Positions 18,468 through 29,363 are shown, counted from the stretch's first letter. The stretch is DNA of 64,000 bases from Akkermansia muciniphila (GCA_943331105.2 CALQKH020000002.1:310001-374000); one strand, 5' to 3'. Notes: generated by a model from the letters alone, not told the origin. Made by a program: numbers and translations.

Positions 18468-19346
18468 CTATGGCATGACGGTTCGCATCAGCTGCCTGAT
18501 TTCTGGGAGGAAAAGAGCTTCGGCTTTGTTGGCCACAGTGACCAGTCCGAATCTGGCTTTGATGCGCGGGGCTGGTTGAATCGGCAATTCAACAAAGTCA
18601 GGAGCCGAGGCACGAATGGCGAGCAGGACGGTGTCTGTTTGTTGGGTGACTTGAATGAGGTGTGAAATTTCATCGCTTTGCAGTTTCACCAAAACATCCG
18701 GATGCGCGATTTCGCCATACCTCTCCACCAAGATTCTTGCGGCTTCTTCACTCAAAGGCGTGGAAGCTATCGGGTAAGTCTTGAGATCAGCAAAGACGAG
18801 CTTTTTTTTGTGCACCAGAGGGTGATCTGGTCGGCACATGAACACGCCCTCCATCTCAGCAATTTGCGTGACCCTGAGATCAGGCGTTGGTATCAATGCG
18901 CGTATGTCCAATACGGCTGCATCGATCAACCGGTCTCGGAGCATTTGGGCCAAGCTTGCTGTGTTTGATCGGACAATTTCGATGTGAAAGTTCGGAAAAT
19001 GTGTCCCGAAGTGGGCCAAGATGGGCGTGCTGAGCATGGCCCCCGGCCCGGAACTCAGGCCCAAGCGAATACGCCCACTGTCGCCGGCACTCAGACTGCG
19101 ACCGCAGTCTTTGAGCTGCTGCGCGTACTCCATGAGTGTGTGACTGCGAGTCAGCACTTCATGCCCAAATGAATTGAGCTCAATTCGTTTGCCGATTCGG
19201 TCAAACAGTTGCCTCCCAAACTCCTCTTCCAATGACTTGATGCTTCGACTCAGGGCGGGTTGTGTCATGTGCAAGGCATCCGCAGCTTTCACAAAGGAGC
19301 CGACTTTGGCTAAAGCGATGAATTGGCGTAATTGGACAAGCGTCAT
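18468..19346 (-). CDS. LysR-type regulator of the Bug/M20 locus
   Basis: 292 residues. The N-terminal winged helix-turn-helix (MTLVQLRQFIALAKVGSF, then ALHMTQPALSRSIKSLEEE) is classic LysR; the rest is the periplasmic-protein-like effector domain. It is divergent from the Bug receptor at 19458, with a symmetric operator directly in front of its start codon. By the usual LysR logic it represses itself and activates the receptor and M20 amidohydrolase when the ligand is present. Confidence 0.93.
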   Translation of the reverse strand: MTLVQLRQFIALAKVGSFVKAADALHMTQPALSRSIKSLEEEFGRQLFDRIGKRIELNSFGHEVLTRSHTLMEYAQQLKDCGRSLSAGDSGRIRLGLSSGPGAMLSTPILAHFGTHFPNFHIEIVRSNTASLAQMLRDRLIDAAVLDIRALIPTPDLRVTQIAEMEGVFMCRPDHPLVHKKKLVFADLKTYPIASTPLSEEAARILVERYGEIAHPDVLVKLQSDEISHLIQVTQQTDTVLLAIRASAPDFVELPIQPAPRIKARFGLVTVANKAEALFLPEIRQLMRTVMP

Positions 19347-19350
19347 ATTA

Positions 19351-19376
19351 ATCTATGCATTTTAGATTGCATAGAT
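19351..19376. promoter_or_regulatory. Inverted repeat, likely LysR operator
   Basis: Perfect 9-base arms ATCTATGCA and TGCATAGAT separated by 8 bases, containing the T-N11-A core expected for LysR-type regulators. It lies four bases outside the LysR start codon and about 80 bases before the divergent Bug gene, the classic position for a shared regulatory site. Confidence 0.7.
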
Positions 19377-19457
19377 ATTACCAACAATGCATTGGACATC
19401 ATGATATGAGGTCAATAGCATGGGTGCATGTTCTTTTCATTTGAATTGGAGTGGGTG

Positions 19458-20444
19458 ATGAGATTTGCTTTCAAAGTCGTGTCCAGTGTGCTCAGTTCCT
19501 TGGTGGTGTGTGGTGCGGTATTTGCTCAGAATTTCCCCAATAAAACCGTCACCTTGATGGTTCCATATCCTGCGGGCGGTGTGTCGGACGTCATTGCACG
19601 CACGCTCAACAACACCTTAGCCAAACACCTCGGACAGACGGTGATCGTCGAAAACCTGGGTGGAGCCAGTGGCGGTATCGCTGGCCAAAAGGTTTTGAAC
19701 AGCCCCGCCGATGGACACATGATCTTTCAGGGTTCACCCAATGAATTGATCTTGGCACCTTTGGCCAATGCAGCCATCAAGTACAAGCCCGAAGATTTTC
19801 GACTTGTGCAGATGATCAGCATCAATCCTCTTGTGGTGCTTGCACGCAAAGATTTCCCCGCCGCAAATGGCGATGAATTGATCGCTTACGCTAAAAAGGC
19901 AGCTGCTGAGGGTAAGCCTCTGACATACGCCAGCGTCGGTCTCGGCTCTCTCTACCACTTGATGGGTGAGCACATGTCATCGATCACAGGCATTCCTATG
20001 ACGCATATCCCCTACAAAGGCGGTGCTGCAGCTGTACAAGATTTGATGGGTGGACAAGTCGATATTTTCATGACGCCTTATGGCAAAGGTCAGGTTCAGC
20101 TGGTTGAGGATGGCAAGCTCAGGGCTCCCGCTGTCGTATCAGCAGAGCGACAAGCGCTTTTCAGCAAAGTACCAACTTTGAATGAGAGCAAAGCACTCAA
20201 GGGCTTTGTCTTTGATACCTGGGCAGGCTACTTTGTCCACAAAGATACGCCAGAGCCAGTGGTTCAGGCTTTGCACAAAGCTTTGAGTGACGTGGCCAGC
20301 GATCCAACCATCAAGAGCGCATTGGAAGCTCAAGCCATGATCGTCCCCCGTCCACAAACTTTGTCCGTATTGGGCAAGCTTTATTCAGATAACACGGCCA
20401 GGTACCGCGCCATCGCCAAATCGATGGGCTTACAAGCCCAATAA
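19458..20444 (+). CDS. Bug/TctC-family periplasmic solute receptor (2 of 6)
   Basis: 328 residues from ATG 19458 (a GGAG box is close upstream; a frame start at 19428 would spoil the signal peptide). The signal sequence ends near VFAQ, then FPNKTVTLMVPYPAGG with Asp gives the family pocket, and HIPYKGGAAAVQDLMGGQV is the second hallmark. It is followed after 12 bases by an M20 amidohydrolase, so the ligand may be an N-acyl amino acid or similar conjugate. No permease is present. Confidence 0.93.
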   Translation: MRFAFKVVSSVLSSLVVCGAVFAQNFPNKTVTLMVPYPAGGVSDVIARTLNNTLAKHLGQTVIVENLGGASGGIAGQKVLNSPADGHMIFQGSPNELILAPLANAAIKYKPEDFRLVQMISINPLVVLARKDFPAANGDELIAYAKKAAAEGKPLTYASVGLGSLYHLMGEHMSSITGIPMTHIPYKGGAAAVQDLMGGQVDIFMTPYGKGQVQLVEDGKLRAPAVVSAERQALFSKVPTLNESKALKGFVFDTWAGYFVHKDTPEPVVQALHKALSDVASDPTIKSALEAQAMIVPRPQTLSVLGKLYSDNTARYRAIAKSMGLQAQ

Positions 20445-20456
20445 CGAAAGCGTTGG

Positions 20457-21656
20457 ATGCAAGACAGCAACTATCTCGCGCATTCTTGGGTGCAGCGCGT
20501 TGGTGATTTTATTCAGATCCGTCGTGATATCCATGCGCGCCCTGAACTGGCCTTCGAAGAGCATCAGACCGCTTCTTTGGTTGCCGACAAGTTGAATGGC
20601 TGGGGTTATGAGGTCACAACCGGTTTGGGTGGAACGGGCGTCGTGGGAACATTGCGCCGTGGTCAACAGGGCAAGTCCATTGGCCTGCGGGCGGACATGG
20701 ATGCACTGCCAATCTCAGAGGTAGGCTCTAGCCCCTGGAAAAGTCAAGTCCCTGGAATCATGCACGCTTGTGGCCATGATGGACACACAGCCATGCTTTT
20801 AGCGGCCGCCAAGCTGATCGCTGAAGACCTTGAATTTGATGGAACGGTTCACCTGATTTTTCAGCCTGCCGAGGAAGGGGCTGGTGGTGCGCTGAAAATG
20901 ATGGCCGATGGTCTGTTTGATCAGTTTCCATGCGATGCCGTATTTGCGATGCACAACATGCCAGGCGTTGAAGCCGGTCGCTTGGAGTTCCGAAAAGGTT
21001 CAGCGATGGCTTCCAGCGACAACGTGACCATCACTGTGAATGGACGGGGTGGACATGGTGCGTTTCCTCATGAGGCAGTAGATACAGTGGTGGCCGCGTC
21101 TTCGATCGTCATGGCGCTCCAGACGATCGTGTCACGCAATGTCGACCCACAGAAGACGTCCGTGGTGACGGTCGGGGCCATCCACGCGGGCATCGCCAAT
21201 AACGTGATTCCGCAGACTGCCACGCTTGAGCTGAGCATCAGAGCGCTCGACACAGAAATTCGAGCCCTGCTCAAAGAGAGAATTCTGGCGCTGGTTAAGC
21301 TTCAGGCAGAAAGCTACGGGGTGCAAGCTGCCATCGACTGGAGAGAAGGGTATGCTGTGCTGGTCAATACGCCTGATGAGACTGAATTCGCGACGCAGGT
21401 CGCCACCAAGGTTTTTGGCACGCATCAGGTTGAGCCCAACGGACCTGCCTATACAGCCAGCGAAGACTTCGCATTCATGCTGCAGCAAGTACCTGGCAGC
21501 TACATTTTTATCGGCAACGGCGGTCCGGGAACTCGTGGTGCGTGTCACGTCCATAACCCTGGCTATGACTTCAACGATGAACTCATCGCACCAGGAGCGG
21601 CATTTTGGCTGGCCTTGGTGGGTGAGTATCTAAAAAAAATGGATCCCCAAAAATAG
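20457..21656 (+). CDS. M20 family amidohydrolase (hippurate hydrolase-like)
   Basis: 399 residues. The metal-binding core is clear: RADMDALP, then MHACGHDGHTAML, PAEEGAGG and a late EDFAFML. This is the M20D branch (hippurate hydrolase, N-acyl-amino acid or indole-3-acetyl-amino acid amidohydrolases), which hydrolyses amides of amino acids in the cytoplasm using one or two divalent metals. A dimerisation lid domain lies between about residues 185 and 300. It is co-transcribed with the Bug receptor just upstream, which probably supplies its substrate. Confidence 0.9.
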   Translation: MQDSNYLAHSWVQRVGDFIQIRRDIHARPELAFEEHQTASLVADKLNGWGYEVTTGLGGTGVVGTLRRGQQGKSIGLRADMDALPISEVGSSPWKSQVPGIMHACGHDGHTAMLLAAAKLIAEDLEFDGTVHLIFQPAEEGAGGALKMMADGLFDQFPCDAVFAMHNMPGVEAGRLEFRKGSAMASSDNVTITVNGRGGHGAFPHEAVDTVVAASSIVMALQTIVSRNVDPQKTSVVTVGAIHAGIANNVIPQTATLELSIRALDTEIRALLKERILALVKLQAESYGVQAAIDWREGYAVLVNTPDETEFATQVATKVFGTHQVEPNGPAYTASEDFAFMLQQVPGSYIFIGNGGPGTRGACHVHNPGYDFNDELIAPGAAFWLALVGEYLKKMDPQK

Positions 21657-21784
21657 ATGCTCGATAAACCAGTGGCGGCCTTTTTTGAATGTCGTCATGA
21701 TTCTTTTTGAAGGGTGAGGCATGCACTGGTTCAGGCACACCTCAACACCGTGAATGATTGAAAACCATCGACCTTGTGTCGACA

Positions 21785-21979
21785 TGTGATCGGGAGAGAC
21801 TGCCACCGCGCTCGCGGCAGGCAGCGCCGAAGGAGCAACCGCCCCGGAAACTCTCAGGCCAAAGGACCGGTCACATGCCAATTCTCTGAAGAGCTGCTGG
21901 CGTTTCGTCCGCCAGTGCACCGAAGGAGCAAGCGACGCGCAGCTGTGCGCAGCGTGAATCTCTCAGGTTCTGAACAGAG
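21785..21979 (+). promoter_or_regulatory. Tandem glycine riboswitch (two aptamers) upstream of dadA
   Basis: Two consecutive aptamers are readable. Aptamer 1 (about 21785-21876) is closed by TGTGATCGG against CCGGTCACA and contains GGGAGAGAC, GCCGAAGGAGCAA and AACTCTCAGG. Aptamer 2 (about 21885-21979) is closed by CTCTG against CAGAG and contains CACCGAAGGAGCAAG and AATCTCTCAGG. The repeated CCGAAGGAGCAA and CTCTCAGG blocks are diagnostic of the glycine aptamer, and a short linker joins the pair. It leads straight into dadA, so glycine should control an amine-oxidising flavoenzyme. Confidence 0.95.
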
Positions 21980-21984
21980 GGGGC

Positions 21985-22015
21985 GCTTGGCGGCAGCGAC
22001 TTGCTGACGCCAAGC
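21985..22015 (+). promoter_or_regulatory. Hairpin after the glycine riboswitch (expression platform)
   Basis: Arms GCTTGGCG (21985-21992) and CGCCAAGC (22008-22015) pair perfectly; inside, CAGC and GCTG can extend the stem. No T-run follows, so it looks like a translational control element or part of an alternative fold rather than an intrinsic terminator. It lies 34 bases before the dadA start. Confidence 0.55.
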
Positions 22016-22049
22016 TTCCATCCTTGACGTTGTAGAAAGCTCTTTTGTC

Positions 22050-23303
22050 ATGAAAACCATTGCAGTCATCGGTGGCGGCATCACCGGCGTTACCACCGCC
22101 TACGCCCTGGCCAAACGCGGATTTGCCGTCACCCTGTTCGAGCGCCATCGCTACGCCGCTATGGAAACCTCGTTTGCCAACGGCGGTCAATTGTCCGCCT
22201 CCAACGCCGAGGTCTGGACCCACTGGTCCACCATCCTCAAAGGCATCCAATGGATGCTCAAAAGCGATGCACCTTTGTTGGTCAACCCTGCGCCCACATG
22301 GCACAAACTGTCATGGTTTGCGGAGTTCATCGCGGCAATGCCTCATTACGAGCGCAACACCGTCGAGACAGCCCGCTTGGCCGTGGCTGCTCGGCAACAT
22401 CTGTTTGCATGGGCGCAAGAAGAAGGCATCGACTTTGACTTGAAGAAAGAAGGCATCTTGCACATCTACCGCGACAAGCAGGGCTTTGACCACGCCGGTC
22501 GCGTCTCGGCATTGCTGGCCCAAGGTGGCTTGCCACGCCGAGCGGTGACGCCCGAAGAAATGAAAGCCATCGAACCCACCTTGGCTGGTGACTACTACGG
22601 CGGCTACTTCACCGAGAGCGATTCGACCGGCGACATCCACAAATTTACACACGGCCTGGCCGAAGCGGCAGAACGTCTGGGTGTGAAAACTTTGTACGGT
22701 CAAGACGTCAAGACGGTCAGCAGCGATGGTCAGCAAGCCATCATCACCGTCGCAGGCGATGACGGCAGCCTGGTGCACACCTTCGATGGCATGGTGGTCT
22801 GCGCCGGTGTGGCCAGCCGAGATTTCGCGGCGCAGCTGGGTGACCGCGTCAATATCTACCCCGTCAAAGGCTATTCGATCACCGTCAACTTGAACGATGA
22901 AAAAAGCCAGGCCGGTGCGCCCAACGTGAGCTTGCTCGACGACGAAACCAAATTGGTGACCAGCCGTTTGGGCCTGAACCGTTTCCGCGTGGCGGGCACA
23001 GCCGAGTTCAATGGCGTGAACCGCGACATCCGAGCGGACCGCATCCGCCCCTTGATCGAGTGGGTGGAGCAATGCTTCCCCAAAATTGACACCCGCTCGG
23101 TGGTGCCATGGGCCGGACTGCGCCCCATGATGCCCAACATGATGCCCCGCGTGGGCCCTGGTCGCAAAGCCAATGTGTTCTACAACACCGGCCATGGCCA
23201 CCTGGGCTGGACGCTGTCGGCCGTGACCGCTGACGTGGTGGCCAGCGAGGTGCAAGCAAGGAAGTCTGAATTGAAGGTCAGCCAGGTTTTGCAAATGGTT
23301 TGA
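22050..23303 (+). CDS. dadA: D-amino acid dehydrogenase / glycine-oxidase-like flavoprotein
   Basis: 417 residues with an N-terminal FAD-binding start (GGGITGVTTAYALAKRG) and the DadA-type C-terminus (PWAGLRPMMPN, then YNTGHGHLGWTLS). DadA oxidatively deaminates D-amino acids at the membrane, feeding electrons to the quinone pool. A tandem glycine riboswitch in the leader suggests that glycine itself, or small D-amino acids, is the physiological substrate and that the gene is switched on to remove excess glycine. It is transcribed alone. Confidence 0.9.
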   Translation: MKTIAVIGGGITGVTTAYALAKRGFAVTLFERHRYAAMETSFANGGQLSASNAEVWTHWSTILKGIQWMLKSDAPLLVNPAPTWHKLSWFAEFIAAMPHYERNTVETARLAVAARQHLFAWAQEEGIDFDLKKEGILHIYRDKQGFDHAGRVSALLAQGGLPRRAVTPEEMKAIEPTLAGDYYGGYFTESDSTGDIHKFTHGLAEAAERLGVKTLYGQDVKTVSSDGQQAIITVAGDDGSLVHTFDGMVVCAGVASRDFAAQLGDRVNIYPVKGYSITVNLNDEKSQAGAPNVSLLDDETKLVTSRLGLNRFRVAGTAEFNGVNRDIRADRIRPLIEWVEQCFPKIDTRSVVPWAGLRPMMPNMMPRVGPGRKANVFYNTGHGHLGWTLSAVTADVVASEVQARKSELKVSQVLQMV

Positions 23304-23343
23304 ACAGTTTTTTGAAATTGAATCCGAGCGCTGTCCACGCTGC

Positions 23344-23379
23344 GAGCCAATCGATGGAATTTTTTCCAACGATTGGCTC
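23344..23379. repeat. Long hairpin downstream of dadA
   Basis: GAGCCAATCG (23344-23353) pairs with CGATTGGCTC (23370-23379); inside, TGGAA and TTCCA pair around a four-T loop, leaving one A-A mismatch. No T-tract follows on either strand, so this is not a textbook terminator; it may stabilise the dadA transcript end or be a degenerate terminator. Confidence 0.6.
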
Positions 23380-23576
23380 CAAATGATTCACAGAGCGCAT
23401 TGAAAAGATGTTCGATTTTCCAAAATCGGTTACCTACACCCCACCCTCAAACTCTTAAAAGTATCCCTTGAAAATGCGCTTGATACACTGAAGCAAATGG
23501 GTATGATGGTTTGAAGGAAAAATAGGCGGCACCCTTTCCAGATTGACTTTCTAAAAACCCTTCTTCGAAAGAGCAC

Positions 23577-25052
<1,476 letters not shown>

Positions 25053-25203
25053 GGTATGTCCTAGGTGCTGCTGGCTTGATTTCAATTGACGCCAAAAATA
25101 ATGAACCTTATAAAGAAATTAGAAAATTAAAAGCACCAAGCCAATCTATCAGTTTTGATAGATGACAGGTGTTTGAACGGTCATCGCAACATTTGGAGTC
25201 AAC

Positions 25204-26184
25204 ATGCCTATTTTTCGCCGATCAGTTCTTTTGTCTTTGGCTTGCCTCACCTCATTGACACCATGGATTGCGAGTGCACAAGGCTCTTATCCCAACAAAC
25301 CGATTCGTGTCATCGTTCCATTTGCAGCTGGCAGCACCACCGACATCATTGCCCGCGCCATTTCCGACAAAATGAGTCAAAGCATGGGACAACCACTGGT
25401 GATTGACAACCGCGGAGGCGCCAGCGGAACCATAGGACAGCAAGCCGTCGCCACAGCTGCCCCCGATGGTTACACCATCATGATTCACTCCTCATCACAC
25501 ACAGTCAGTCCTTCAACATTCGCCAAATTGCCTTTTGACACTCTGAACGATTTTGTGGGTGTAACGCCAATATCCAGCACCCCCAATGTGTTGGTGATGT
25601 CGCCGTCCAAAAACATCAAGACACTGCAAGAATTGTTGACTGCGGCACGGGCCAAGCCGGGAGGGATGAATTTTGCGTCTGCTGGCCAAGGCAGTGCCAC
25701 CCATTTGAACGCTGAAAAGTTTAAATTGGCAGCCAAGATAGAGGCGACCAACATCCCATTCAAAGGTTCGAGTGAAGCGGTGACCGAGGTCATGTCGGGT
25801 CGTGTGGACTATTACTTCTCTCCCATAGCGCCGGTGATCGGTCAAATTAAAGGTGGCCAATTGGTTGCATTGGCCGTGGGCTCACCCAAACGTGCAAGTG
25901 CCTTGCCTCAAGTGCCCACGACTGCAGAGGCAGGTGTTCCCGGCTCAGAGTTCAACTTTTGGATTGGCATGATGGCCCCGGCGAAAACGCCCAAAGACAT
26001 CGTCAACCGTTTGAATGAAGAGGTCATCAAAGCGCTCGCCACCGCCGAAGTCAAAGAACGATTCGCCACATTGGGAGCCGATGCTTGGACGATGCGTCCC
26101 GATCAATTTGATGCTTATATCCGCGATGAAATCAAAACAAATGCTGTTCTGGTCAAAGCCGCTGGACTTTCACCAGCCCCTTGA
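25204..26184 (+). CDS. Bug/TctC-family periplasmic solute receptor (3 of 6)
   Basis: 326 residues with a signal peptide ending near IASAQG, then YPNKPIRVIVPFAAGSTTD, which is the receptor pocket motif with Gly-Ser in place of the usual Gly-Gly. NIPFKGSSEAVTEVMSGRV and VPTTAEAGVPG are the later hallmarks. Situated between an OYE-type oxidoreductase and a DUF993 protein, it probably captures their shared substrate. Confidence 0.93.
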   Translation: MPIFRRSVLLSLACLTSLTPWIASAQGSYPNKPIRVIVPFAAGSTTDIIARAISDKMSQSMGQPLVIDNRGGASGTIGQQAVATAAPDGYTIMIHSSSHTVSPSTFAKLPFDTLNDFVGVTPISSTPNVLVMSPSKNIKTLQELLTAARAKPGGMNFASAGQGSATHLNAEKFKLAAKIEATNIPFKGSSEAVTEVMSGRVDYYFSPIAPVIGQIKGGQLVALAVGSPKRASALPQVPTTAEAGVPGSEFNFWIGMMAPAKTPKDIVNRLNEEVIKALATAEVKERFATLGADAWTMRPDQFDAYIRDEIKTNAVLVKAAGLSPAP

Positions 26185-26290
26185 GGCGCAAGCAGCCCAC
26201 AGCAAACGCTTTGATTTCTGATGACCGAAATGCTTGTCGAAAGAAAAGCCAAGGTGACTGTTGAATCCTTTACCTTTGTAATTTAAGTCT

Positions 26291-27475
26291 GTGTCTTTTA
26301 CCTTAAAACTTCCACAGGCCACGGGCGATTTAGCCAACTACAAGCTCATTGGCAACCCGCCACCGAGCCCCCCAACACGCACGCCCTTCAACCGCATTGC
26401 CTTCTCGGCTGCTCATGTGGTGTCGAACCCATTGGCTGCAGGAGATCCTTGGCACCAATGTGCATTGGATTGGGATGCCACCATCGAATACAGACGCCAT
26501 TTGTGGTCTTTGGGAATGGGTGTGGCCGAAGCCATGGACACTGCACAACGCGGCATGGGTTTGGACTGGACGAGCTCCCTGGAACTTATTCGCCGCACTT
26601 TGGATGCGGCCAAGGATTTTCCTGGAGCGCAAGTGGCCTCAGGCTGCGGAACAGATCATCTCTCCATGGACGAGCTCAAAAACGTAGACGATGTGATTGC
26701 CGGCTACGAAGCGCAAATGGAGGCGATTGAAAAGTTAGGCGGAAAACTCATCATCATGGCCAGCCGTGCGCTTGCACGTTTCGCGACAACCCCAACCGAC
26801 TATGAACGCGTTTACAACAGGATTTTGAGTCAAGCCAAACAACCTGTTGTGTTGCACTGGCTGGGGGAAATGTTTGATCCAGGTCTTTCAGGCTACTGGG
26901 GCAGCGCTCATGTGGAAACCGCGATGGACACAGCACTGGGGATCATTCAGTCACACGCCAACAAGGTAGATGGCATCAAGATTTCCTTGCTCGACAAAGA
27001 CAAAGAGATAGCGATGCGCCGACGACTTCCGCCGGGTGTGCGCATGTACACAGGGGATGACTTCAACTACGCTGAGCTGATCGCTGGCGATGGCATTGGA
27101 CTGGACATCGTGAACCAGCAAAGCGATGCCCTATTGGGAATTTTTGATGCCATAGCGCCCGCCGCAAGTGCCGCGCTGGCGGCTTTGGCGCAAGGGCAAC
27201 TGGCAACTTTTCACGCCATTCTCGGGCCAACCATCCCCTTGTCGCGGCATATTTTTACAGCGCCGACTCGTTATTACAAAACGGGAATAGTCTTCATGGC
27301 TTGGCTCAATGGACACCAAAAGCACTTCAGTATGGTTGGGGGTCAACAGACCACACGATCGATACTTCACTTGGCAGAGTTGTTTCGCTTGGCAGATGCC
27401 GCCAATCTCTTGGAAAAACCCGAATTAGCCACCCAAAGAATGAAGTTACTGATGTCTATTCATGGTGCAGATTAA
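26291..27475 (+). CDS. DUF993 family protein (dihydrodipicolinate synthase-like TIM barrel)
   Basis: 394 residues beginning with GTG at 26291. The sequence matches the DUF993 type as I remember it: a TIM-barrel protein distantly related to dihydrodipicolinate synthase, with DATIEYRRHLWSLGMGVAEAMDTAQRG near the N-terminus (first part DATIEYRRHLWSLGMG), a KISLLDKDKE segment holding a lysine where class I aldolases place their Schiff base, and GVRMYTGDDFNY. Aldol cleavage of a keto acid is a reasonable guess but no reaction is established. It is flanked on both sides by Bug receptors. Confidence 0.75.
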   Translation: MSFTLKLPQATGDLANYKLIGNPPPSPPTRTPFNRIAFSAAHVVSNPLAAGDPWHQCALDWDATIEYRRHLWSLGMGVAEAMDTAQRGMGLDWTSSLELIRRTLDAAKDFPGAQVASGCGTDHLSMDELKNVDDVIAGYEAQMEAIEKLGGKLIIMASRALARFATTPTDYERVYNRILSQAKQPVVLHWLGEMFDPGLSGYWGSAHVETAMDTALGIIQSHANKVDGIKISLLDKDKEIAMRRRLPPGVRMYTGDDFNYAELIAGDGIGLDIVNQQSDALLGIFDAIAPAASAALAALAQGQLATFHAILGPTIPLSRHIFTAPTRYYKTGIVFMAWLNGHQKHFSMVGGQQTTRSILHLAELFRLADAANLLEKPELATQRMKLLMSIHGAD

Positions 27476-27554
27476 ATATTGCAAACCCCGAGAAATTAAT
27501 TTTATTCAAACAAAGATAACAGTATTTAAAATATTATTGATACCCAAGGAAAAA

Positions 27555-28556
27555 ATGAAAACCATTCAAACCCATTTATATTCAAGACGATCAATGGCCC
27601 ATCTAATTTTGGGCGCAGCTTTACTTTCCCCCTTTGCATCCAATGCTCAAAATGCGGTTGCTTACCCTCAAAAACCAATTAAAATTTTAGTAGGTTTTTC
27701 CCCGGGTGGAGTTCCAGATATTATTGGACGTGTTTTGGCACCAAGGTTTTCTGAAATATGGAAGCAATCGGTCATTGTTGAAAATAGATTAGGGGCCGGC
27801 AGTAATATTGCGGCGCAGGCGGTAGCCAATTCACCCGCTGATGGATACACTCTTTTGTCAGTTTCTTCTGCGCATGCTATTTCACCAGCCATTTATCAGA
27901 AGCTGGCTTATGATGCATCCAAAGATTTTTCCGGGATCACACTGACAGCCACAGGACCAGCGCTAGTCATTGTGTCACCCGAACTCAATGTGAACACCAT
28001 GCGTGAATTCATAGCCTTGGCCAAAAGTAAGCCAGGCCAATTTAATTACTCTTCTGCTGGTGTTGGCAGCGGTTCACAATTTGCTGCAGAGCTACTCAAA
28101 TCCCAAGCGGGTATTCAATTAGCTCATATTCCATTCAAAGGAATCCCAGAGGCATTGACTGATACGATGGCGGGACGGACGCATATTTTTATCGCACCCT
28201 ACGCCAGTGCCATTAATTTAGTGCGTGAAGGAAAGGCTAAAGCGATTGCAGTGACCAGCACAAATCGTATGCCGGATTTACCTAATATGCCCACAGTTGC
28301 TGAAACAGGTGTGCCTGGCTACAAGTGGATTTTTTGGTACGGGCTCATGGCGCCTGCAAACACACCTAAAGACGTTGTCCTGAAAATTCAATCTGAAGTC
28401 ATTAATGCGCTCAAACAGCCATCGGTCACACAACGCTTCAGCAGCCTAGGCATAGAGCCAATCACCAGCTCCCCTGAAGCATTTGATCAATTGATCAAAG
28501 ACGAAATTCAACTGTTCAAAAAATTAGCCACAGAAGCAGGTATCAAGGCGGATTGA
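27555..28556 (+). CDS. Bug/TctC-family periplasmic solute receptor (4 of 6)
   Basis: 333 residues from ATG 27555, preceded by AAGGA; the frame runs back to 27462 within the end of the previous gene. The signal peptide contains RRSMAHLILGAALL and ends near SNAQN. Then come YPQKPIKILVGFSPGGVPD and HIPFKGIPEALTD. The gene and the hydrolase after it (3 bases on) look distinctly richer in A+T than the rest of the window, which may mark later acquisition. Confidence 0.93.
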   Translation: MKTIQTHLYSRRSMAHLILGAALLSPFASNAQNAVAYPQKPIKILVGFSPGGVPDIIGRVLAPRFSEIWKQSVIVENRLGAGSNIAAQAVANSPADGYTLLSVSSAHAISPAIYQKLAYDASKDFSGITLTATGPALVIVSPELNVNTMREFIALAKSKPGQFNYSSAGVGSGSQFAAELLKSQAGIQLAHIPFKGIPEALTDTMAGRTHIFIAPYASAINLVREGKAKAIAVTSTNRMPDLPNMPTVAETGVPGYKWIFWYGLMAPANTPKDVVLKIQSEVINALKQPSVTQRFSSLGIEPITSSPEAFDQLIKDEIQLFKKLATEAGIKAD

Positions 28557-28559
28557 CAT

Positions 28560-29363
28560 ATGGCATTTGTTCACGTAAACGGTATTGATCTACATTACAC
28601 CATTGACGGTACACAGGGGCCTTGGATTTGTTTGTCGCACTCTTTAGCTTGTAACCTCTCAGCTTGGGATGCACAAGTCGATTTACTTAAAAATAAATTT
28701 CGAGTTCTCCGATTCGATACGCGAGGGCACGGCAAATCCAGCGCTCCTCCCGGACCCTATACCCTAGACCAACTGGCCAATGATGTTCAGGGTTTATTTC
28801 TTCATTTAAAAATAGACCAAGCCCATTGGATGGGTATTTCGATGGGTGGCATGATTGGACAAACTTTCGCTCTTAAAAATCCAAATTTTTTTCTATCTCT
28901 GATACTGGCGGATTCTACAAGCCGACGACCACCTGACGCCGAACAAATGTGGGGGCAGCGGATAAAAGTAGCGCGCACAGAAGGTATGAAGGGTCTTTTA
29001 GAGAGCACATTGACACGATGGTTCACCGAGGATTTTCGAAAAAACAACCCTATCGCCGTCAATCGCATTGGAATGGGGATACTCAATACACCTTCTGAAG
29101 GTTTTATTGGGTGTTGCGAGGCAATTTCAAAAATAGATGTATTAGACAGATTGCATGAAATCAACTGCCCAACTTTAATTCTTGTTGGTGAACATGATCA
29201 TGGCACCCCACCTGAAATGTCACGCCAAATGCACGACAACATCAAAAAATCTCAACTGTTTATTATTCCTAATGCAGCGCACATCAGCAATATTGAACAA
29301 GAACAGGTTTTTAATTCAATGATTGAGAAATTCTTAAACGAGAAATCAAACTGGACATTATAA
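28560..29363 (+). CDS. Alpha/beta hydrolase, 3-oxoadipate enol-lactonase-like
   Basis: 267 residues. The nucleophile elbow is GISMGG (Ser), the oxyanion region LSHSLACN, the acid EHDHGT and the catalytic His in NAAHISNIEQ. The start (HVNGIDLHY.IDG) and the RFDTRGHGKS stretch resemble PcaD-type enol-lactonases, which act late in aromatic ring-cleavage pathways, but related esterases share them. It starts 3 bases after the Bug gene, so both are probably one transcript. Confidence 0.85.
   Translation: MAFVHVNGIDLHYTIDGTQGPWICLSHSLACNLSAWDAQVDLLKNKFRVLRFDTRGHGKSSAPPGPYTLDQLANDVQGLFLHLKIDQAHWMGISMGGMIGQTFALKNPNFFLSLILADSTSRRPPDAEQMWGQRIKVARTEGMKGLLESTLTRWFTEDFRKNNPIAVNRIGMGILNTPSEGFIGCCEAISKIDVLDRLHEINCPTLILVGEHDHGTPPEMSRQMHDNIKKSQLFIIPNAAHISNIEQEQVFNSMIEKFLNEKSNWTL

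Noticed and set aside
22311..23369. Antisense open frame of 352 codons opposite dadA
   Set aside because: It mirrors a clear flavoprotein gene, has no family resemblance, and is His/Gly/Val-rich as expected for the antisense of a gene with strong codon bias.
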